DNA of 64,000 nt from Roseisolibacter agri (lineage in GTDB: Bacteria; Gemmatimonadota; Gemmatimonadetes; Gemmatimonadales; Gemmatimonadaceae), in contig NZ_BRXS01000008.1 in assembly GCF_030159095.1 (NCBI RefSeq), positions 124,001-188,000 of the forward strand, written 5' to 3'. Below the pieces are notes generated by a model. It did not search any database. It saw only the letters and a list, made by a program, of their open reading frames with translations, and was not told the DNA's origin. Of the stretch, positions 59,161-64,000 are shown piece by piece (position 1 is the stretch's first letter; every line of letters begins with the position of its first letter). The translations under genes and the position numbers were made by a program.

Positions 59161-62100
59161 ATGCACGGCTCCGCCGCCCCCAACCGACCAGGTCCCGAAC
59201 CGGGGCCGGAGACGCCCGCCGCCACCTCGGCGGCAGATGCCACCCACGCCGCGGAGCACGCCGCGGAGCACGCCGCGGAGCACGCCGCGGAGCACGCCGC
59301 GGAGCACGCCGCGGAGCACGCCGCGGAGCACGCCGCGTGGGTCCTCGAGCGCATCGCCGACGCGCACGTGACGCTCGACCACGCGTTCCGCTTCACGTAC
59401 GTGAACGCGGCCGCCGAGCGGGCGCTCGGGAAGGGACGCGGCCAGATGCTCGGCCGGACGCACTGGGAGGTGTTCCCGGCATCGGTGGACGCCGACGCCG
59501 GGCGCGCGTACCGGCGCGTGGTGGCCGAGGGCGTCGAGCAACACCTCACGCAGCACTACGTCGGCGAGGGGTACGACTGCCACCTCGAGATCGACGCGTA
59601 CCCGACCGAGGCCGGCGGGGTGGCCGTCTTCTGGCGCGACGTCACCACGCGCGTACGCGCCGAGCACGCGTTGCGCGCCGCCGAGGCGCGCGCCCGCGCG
59701 CAGGCGCGCCACCTCGCGGTGATCACCGAGAACGCGACGCTCGCCCTCTTCGTGATGGACGAGCGCCAGCGGTGCACGTACATGAACCCCGCGGCCGAAC
59801 GGCTCACCGGCTTCATGCTCGACGAGCTGCAGGGCAAGGCGCTACACGACTACGTGCACCACACGCGGCCCGACGGGTCCCACTACCCGCTCTCCGAGTG
59901 CCCCATCGACCAGGCGTTCCCGCAGAACATGCGGGAACAGGGCACGGAGACCTTCGTCCACAAGGACGGCGCGTTCTACGAGGTCGCCTTCACCGCGAGC
60001 CCAATCCGCGAGGACGGCCGCACGGTGGGCACGGTCATCGAGGTGCGCGACGTCCGCGAGGAGCGCGCGCGCGAGCGGGAGCGCGAGCGGCTCCTGGCGG
60101 CCGAGCGGGCGGCCCGGGCCGAGGCGGAGGCGGCCCACGCGCAGGTGCAGGAGCAGGCGCTGGAGCTCGAGCTGGCGAACCAGGCGCTCCAGGACACCGC
60201 GGCCGAGCTCGAGATGCAGGCGGAGGAGCTGCAGGCGACGGCCGCGCACCTCGAGGAGCAGACGGCGGCGGCCGAACGCGCGCGGCAGGCCGCGGAGGCC
60301 GAGCGCGCGCGCACGACCGGCGTCCTCGAGACGATGGGCGACGCCTTTTTCGCGCTCGACGCCGACTTCCGCATCGTGGAGGTGAACGACGCCATGGCGC
60401 GGGGCACCGGGCTGCCCCGCGACGAGCTCCTCGGCACCGTCATCTGGACGCTCTTCCCGGACGCGGTCGGCTCCGCGTTCGAGCGCCACTACCGCACGGT
60501 CGCGGCCGACCGCGTGGCGGCGCACTTCACGCACGACTACTCGGACGGGCGGCTCGACCTCGTCGTCGATGTGGACGCCTACCCGGGGCCCGACGGCGGC
60601 GTCGTGGTGTTCTGGCGCGACGTGACCGCGCGCGTGCGCGCCGAAAGGGCGCTGCGCGAGAGCGAGGCCCGGTACCGCGGCCTGTTCACGGCGCTCGACG
60701 AGGGCTTCTGCGTCCTCGAGGTGCTGTTCGATGAGGGCGGGCACCCGGTCGACTACCGGTTCCTGGAGACGAACCCGGCGTTCGTCGCGCAGACCGGGCT
60801 CGCCGACGCCGAGGGGCGCACCGTCCGGGAGCTGGTGCCGGGAATCGAGCAGCACTGGATCGACACATACGGGCGCGTCGCCCTGACCGGCGATTCGATT
60901 CGGTTCCAGCAGGGCTCGGACGTGATGGGGCGCTGGTTCGACGTGTTCGCGTTCCGCACCGGCCGGCCGGAGGAACGCCGCGTCGCCCTCCTGTTCACCG
61001 ACGTGACGGCGTCGCGGCGCGCCGCGCAGGAGCGCGCGCAGCTCGCGGCCGCCCTCGAGGTCGAGCGCGCGCGGCTCGCCGACGTGTTCCGGCGCGCACC
61101 CTCGTTCCTCGCCGTGCTGCGCGGCCGGGACTACGTGTTCGAGCTGGCGAACGACGCGTACTACCAGCTCGTCGGCCACCGCGACATCCTCGGCAAGCCG
61201 GTGTGGGAGGCGCTCCCGGAGGTGCGGGGGCAAGGGTTTGAGGCGCTGCTCGACGGCGTGATCGCCACGGGGGAGCCGTTCATCGGCCGGGAGGTCCCGC
61301 TGCTGGTCGCGCGCACGCCGGGCGCGCCGCCCGAGGAGCGCTTCGTCGACCTGAGCTACCTGCCGCTGCTCGAGAGCGACGGCCCGGGCGCGGCGCCGCG
61401 CCCTACGGGGATCATCGCGCACGGCAGCGACGTGACGGCGCACGTGCAGGCGCGGCGCGAGGTGGAGCGGCTGCTCGCCGAGAGCGAGCGCGCGCGGGCC
61501 GACGCCGAACGGGCGCGCGAGGAGACGGCGGGGATCCTCCGCGCCGCGGGCGACGGCATCCTCGGCGTCGACGCCCACGGGCGGACCACGTTCGTCAACC
61601 CGTCGGCGGAGCGGCTCCTCGGCTGGACGGCCGAGGAGTTGGTCGGGCGCCCGCAGCACGCGCTCCTCCACCACACCCGCGCCGACGGCACGCCGTACCC
61701 GGCGGGCGAGTGCGCCCTCTACCGCGCGGTGCGCGACGGCGCGGGGGGCCGCGTGGAGGACGAGGTGTTCTGGCGCAAGGACGGGACGAGCATCCCGGTC
61801 GAGTACACCATGACGCCCCTGCGGGAGCAGGGCGTCGTCACCGGGGCGGTCGTCACCTTCCGCGACGTTTCGGAGCGCCGGGCCGCGGAGGCCGAGCGGC
61901 GGCGGCTGCTCGCCGAGGCCGAGGCCGCACGCCAGCGGGCCGAACGGGCGGGCCGGGAGGCCGAGGAGGCAAACCAGGCGAAGAGCGGATTCCTCGCCAC
62001 GATGAGCCACGAGCTGCGCACGCCGATCAACGCGATGCTCGGCTACACGCAGCTCCTCGACCTGGGGATTGCCGGCCCGCTCACCGAGCAGCAGCGGGGC

Positions 62101-63255
62101 TACCTCGAGCGCCTGGCCGCGAGCAGCCAGCACCTGCTCGGCCTCGTCAACGACGTGCTCGACCTCTCGCGCATCGAGGCCGGCGAGACGCGCGTCGCCC
62201 ACCAGGACGCCTGGACGGGGGCGCCAACCCAGACGGCGCTCGATTTGGTGCGCCCGCAGGCGGAGGCGAAGGGCGTGCGCCTCGTCGACGCGCGCCCCTC
62301 GCCGCAGGGCCTCCCCTTCGTGGGCGACGAGGACCGGGTGCGGCAGATCCTCGTCAACCTGCTCGGGAACGCCGTGAAGTTCACCCCCGCCGGCGGGACG
62401 GTGACGGCGAGCTGCGGCACGGCGACCGAGACGCCGCCCGAGGCCGGGCACCTCCACGGCGCGGGCCCGTGGGCCTACGTGCGGGTGACGGACACCGGCG
62501 TCGGCATCCCGGCCGAGGAGCAGGGCCGGGTCTTCGAGCCGTTTCACCAGGTCGACGGGGGCCACACGCGGAAGCAGGGGGGAACGGGGCTCGGTCTGGC
62601 CATCAGCCGTCGGCTCGCGCGCCTGATGGGCGGCGATCTCACGCTCGAGAGCACGGCGGGCGAGGGGTCGGTCTTCACCGTGTGGCTCCCGGCGGCCGAG
62701 CGCGCGGGCGGGACGCAGACGGAGAGCGCCGCCGCGCGCGGGGCGCGCGCGGAGCACGACCTCACGCGCCTCGAGACGCCGGGGCTGGGCGAGATCGGCG
62801 AGCTGCTGCGCGCCTCGGTCGACGAGATCCTCGTCGGCTACGCCGACCGGCTGCGGGCCGACCCCGAGATCCCGCACGGGCGCGAGATGCGCCGCATCCA
62901 GCTCGAGGACCACGCCGTGAGCTTCTGCGCGGACCTGGCGCAGAGCCTTGTGATCGTGGGCGACGCCGGGCCTGAGGCGGCGGACCTGCTCAAGGACGGC
63001 AGCGCGATCCAGCACACCATCGCCGACGCCCACGGCGCGCGGCGCGGGGCCCAGGGCTGGGACGAGGCGGCCGTGCGGCGCGACCACCAGATCCTCCGCG
63101 AGGAGGTCGAGCGCGCCGTGCGGGGCCGGCTGAAGGCTGGGAGCGCGGACGTGGAGGCCGCCGTCGCCGTCCTGCTGCGGCTCCTCGACCGGGCGGAGGC
63201 GATCAGCGTCGCCGGGTGGCGGCGGGGCGCGGCCGGCTCGCGGGGCGGCGCGTGA
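59161..63255 (+). CDS. Multi-PAS sensor histidine kinase
   Basis: This 1364-residue protein has an Ala-Glu-His-Ala repeat region (30-58) followed by about five PAS domains (roughly 60-165, 185-305, 390-500, 500-625, 640-775 and a further one at 790-905, with boundaries approximate). Coiled coils link them (310-390, 895-935). HisKA has SHELRTPIN (H950). HATPase_c shows NLLGNAVKF, DTGVGIPAEE and GTGLGLAIS. Residues 1200-1350 form a four-helix domain like the N-terminal sensor of RsbR-type proteins. No membrane span is seen. Its stop overlaps the GTG of a receiver protein, so the two are coupled and probably form a phosphorelay. Confidence 0.9.
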   Translation: MHGSAAPNRPGPEPGPETPAATSAADATHAAEHAAEHAAEHAAEHAAEHAAEHAAEHAAWVLERIADAHVTLDHAFRFTYVNAAAERALGKGRGQMLGRTHWEVFPASVDADAGRAYRRVVAEGVEQHLTQHYVGEGYDCHLEIDAYPTEAGGVAVFWRDVTTRVRAEHALRAAEARARAQARHLAVITENATLALFVMDERQRCTYMNPAAERLTGFMLDELQGKALHDYVHHTRPDGSHYPLSECPIDQAFPQNMREQGTETFVHKDGAFYEVAFTASPIREDGRTVGTVIEVRDVREERARERERERLLAAERAARAEAEAAHAQVQEQALELELANQALQDTAAELEMQAEELQATAAHLEEQTAAAERARQAAEAERARTTGVLETMGDAFFALDADFRIVEVNDAMARGTGLPRDELLGTVIWTLFPDAVGSAFERHYRTVAADRVAAHFTHDYSDGRLDLVVDVDAYPGPDGGVVVFWRDVTARVRAERALRESEARYRGLFTALDEGFCVLEVLFDEGGHPVDYRFLETNPAFVAQTGLADAEGRTVRELVPGIEQHWIDTYGRVALTGDSIRFQQGSDVMGRWFDVFAFRTGRPEERRVALLFTDVTASRRAAQERAQLAAALEVERARLADVFRRAPSFLAVLRGRDYVFELANDAYYQLVGHRDILGKPVWEALPEVRGQGFEALLDGVIATGEPFIGREVPLLVARTPGAPPEERFVDLSYLPLLESDGPGAAPRPTGIIAHGSDVTAHVQARREVERLLAESERARADAERAREETAGILRAAGDGILGVDAHGRTTFVNPSAERLLGWTAEELVGRPQHALLHHTRADGTPYPAGECALYRAVRDGAGGRVEDEVFWRKDGTSIPVEYTMTPLREQGVVTGAVVTFRDVSERRAAEAERRRLLAEAEAARQRAERAGREAEEANQAKSGFLATMSHELRTPINAMLGYTQLLDLGIAGPLTEQQRGYLERLAASSQHLLGLVNDVLDLSRIEAGETRVAHQDAWTGAPTQTALDLVRPQAEAKGVRLVDARPSPQGLPFVGDEDRVRQILVNLLGNAVKFTPAGGTVTASCGTATETPPEAGHLHGAGPWAYVRVTDTGVGIPAEEQGRVFEPFHQVDGGHTRKQGGTGLGLAISRRLARLMGGDLTLESTAGEGSVFTVWLPAAERAGGTQTESAAARGARAEHDLTRLETPGLGEIGELLRASVDEILVGYADRLRADPEIPHGREMRRIQLEDHAVSFCADLAQSLVIVGDAGPEAADLLKDGSAIQHTIADAHGARRGAQGWDEAAVRRDHQILREEVERAVRGRLKAGSADVEAAVAVLLRLLDRAEAISVAGWRRGAAGSRGGA
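59251..59334. repeat. 12-bp tandem array, seven units
   Basis: Seven perfect copies of GCGGAGCACGCC lie in frame near the start of the kinase and encode Ala-Glu-His-Ala, a His-rich helix. Confidence 0.96.
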
Positions 63256-63740
63256 CGGGCGGCGCGACGGGCGGCGCGACGGGCGGCATGCCGGGCGGCC
63301 CAGCAGCCGAACTGCGCCCGACGGTCCTCCTCGTCGAGGACAACGCGGACAACCGGGAGATCTACGCGACGTACCTCACGTACGTCGGCTACGCCGTGCT
63401 CACGGCGGAGGACGCGGAGGAGGGGCTGGCGCTCGCGCGGGCGCGGCAGCCCGACCTGATCGTGATGGACGTGGGGCTGCCCGGGATGGACGGCAACGCG
63501 GCCACCCGCCTCCTCAAGGCCGACCCCGCGCTCCGGCACATTCCGGTCGTCGTGCTCACCGCGCACGTGCACCACGAGGATCGGGAGCGGTCGCTTGAGG
63601 CCGGGTGCGACCACTTCCTCACGAAGCCGCTGGAGCCGCGGGAGCTCGGCGCCGCACTGCGGCGCATCCTCGCCGACGGCGGCGACGGCCGGGCTGGCCG
63701 CAGCGGGACCGGGTCGGGCGGGGGGGCGGCGCATGCCTGA
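63252..63740 (+). CDS. Single-domain response regulator
   Basis: This 162-residue protein has a receiver domain: VLLVEDNADNREIY (acidic pair), phospho-acceptor Asp in LIVMDVGLPGMDG, Thr in VVLTAHV and Lys in FLTKPLEP. There is no output domain, only a Gly/Ala-rich tail, so it is a CheY-like relay protein. The GTG at 63252 overlaps the kinase stop, and the first 12 residues come from a 12-bp repeat. An ATG at 63288 would skip them. It is the likely phosphate acceptor of the upstream kinase and may pass it to the next kinase. Confidence 0.9.
   Translation: MTGGATGGATGGMPGGPAAELRPTVLLVEDNADNREIYATYLTYVGYAVLTAEDAEEGLALARARQPDLIVMDVGLPGMDGNAATRLLKADPALRHIPVVVLTAHVHHEDRERSLEAGCDHFLTKPLEPRELGAALRRILADGGDGRAGRSGTGSGGGAAHA
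63254..63287. repeat. 12-bp tandem array
   Basis: About 2.8 copies of GACGGGCGGCGC lie in frame at the very start of the receiver gene. Confidence 0.85.
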
Positions 63741-64000
63741 CCTGTCGACTCCGTGCCCGCTCGCCCCCGCGCTGGCCGCCCGGATCCGCGGGGCGCGCGA
63801 GGAGCTCACGCACCGCTGGCTCGAGCGCATCAGCGCGCGCGTCAGCCTCGACCCGAACCGCATCTTCCCCACCGACGACCTGCTCGACCACATGCCGCTC
63901 CTGCTCGACGGGATCGCGGCCTACATCGAGAACCCGGCGCGCGAGCTGCCGGCCGACGCCCCCGTGGTGGCGAAGGCGATGGAGCTCGGCGCCATGCGCC
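63733..64000 (+). CDS. Truncated gene: four-helix sensor domain of a probable kinase
   Basis: The gene begins at the ATG at 63733, overlapping the end of the receiver gene by 8 bp, and runs off the window. The visible 89 residues (ELTHRWLERISARVSL, LLDHMPLLLDGIAAYIEN) resemble the C-terminal four-helix domain of the upstream kinase, the RsbR-type sensor fold. Such domains often open histidine kinases in signalling clusters. The rest of the protein is not visible. Confidence 0.7.
   Translation, partial: MPDLSTPCPLAPALAARIRGAREELTHRWLERISARVSLDPNRIFPTDDLLDHMPLLLDGIAAYIENPARELPADAPVVAKAMELGAMR

Noticed and set aside
59842-63087. 1081-codon minus-strand frame opposite the multi-PAS kinase
   Set aside because: It is antisense to conserved PAS, HisKA and ATPase motifs, and its composition is typical of a mirrored GC-rich gene.

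Overview
The window is about 64 kb of very GC-rich DNA, roughly 70 percent or more by eye. Its gene content points to a large plasmid or chromid rather than a core chromosome. It carries a ParA/ParB partition pair, two putative replication proteins flanking an iteron-like array, a tyrosine recombinase, a two-gene large serine recombinase, several toxin-antitoxin modules and many orphan proteins. I see no rRNA, tRNA, ribosomal-protein or central-metabolism genes. Base composition, long multi-PAS hybrid kinases and secreted orphan proteins would fit Gemmatimonadota, whose members can carry megabase plasmids. That placement is inference and not proven by any marker here.

Layout. Positions 1-6378, minus strand, hold a ubiquitin-like (Ubl) protein, a JAB/JAMM peptidase and an E1-like ThiF protein with start/stop overlaps. 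They are followed on the same strand by an AAA+ ATPase and a subtilisin-like peptidase (IetA/IetS-like). A divergent XRE regulator and an ImmA/IrrE-type metallopeptidase (6585-8203) face this block. A consensus-like promoter for the Ubl gene carries a 14-bp palindrome between its -35 and -10 boxes. Positions 8238-13311 hold parB, parA, a tyrosine recombinase and a second ParB-like HTH protein. Three copies of one palindrome (10584, 13819, 16206) are candidate parS sites. Positions 14098-18021 hold a hybrid histidine kinase and a zeta-toxin locus whose toxin is frameshifted. Positions 18265-22760 form the putative replication region, with iteron-like repeats at 19726-20264. Positions 23765-28806 hold a HEPN/MNT toxin-antitoxin pair, a large HEPN-like protein and an ECF-type sigma factor. 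Positions 29034-32348 hold a PD-(D/E)XK nuclease with a Cys cluster, an outer-membrane barrel and a ParB-fold protein. Positions 34008-38920 hold two small genes and a large serine recombinase split into a catalytic protein and a zinc-ribbon protein. An AcrVA2-like protein follows (38982-40214). Positions 40781-46891 form a minus-strand run of secreted, lipo- and membrane proteins. Positions 47225-54671 hold a GNAT-like protein, an AlbA_2 regulator, a three-gene orphan cassette, small orphans and a kinase fragment. Positions 54923-58108 hold an OLD-family nuclease followed by a DUF3800 protein. Positions 59161-64000 hold a five-PAS sensor kinase, a receiver protein and a truncated further gene.

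Two themes stand out. First, the first 8 kb reads like a self-contained system: a Ubl with a tail to be clipped, its JAB protease and its E1, adjacent to an unfoldase/protease pair, under a repressor plus repressor-cleaving-type peptidase. No E2-like gene is visible. Second, the window is studded with about 18 short tandem arrays (9-16 bp units). Inside coding sequences the units I measured are 12 or 15 bp, multiples of three. Units of 10, 11, 13 and 16 bp occur only between genes. One array encodes most of a signal-peptide core.

Start codons, operators and the origin assignment are read from sequence alone. Family names are my recognition of motifs, not database results.
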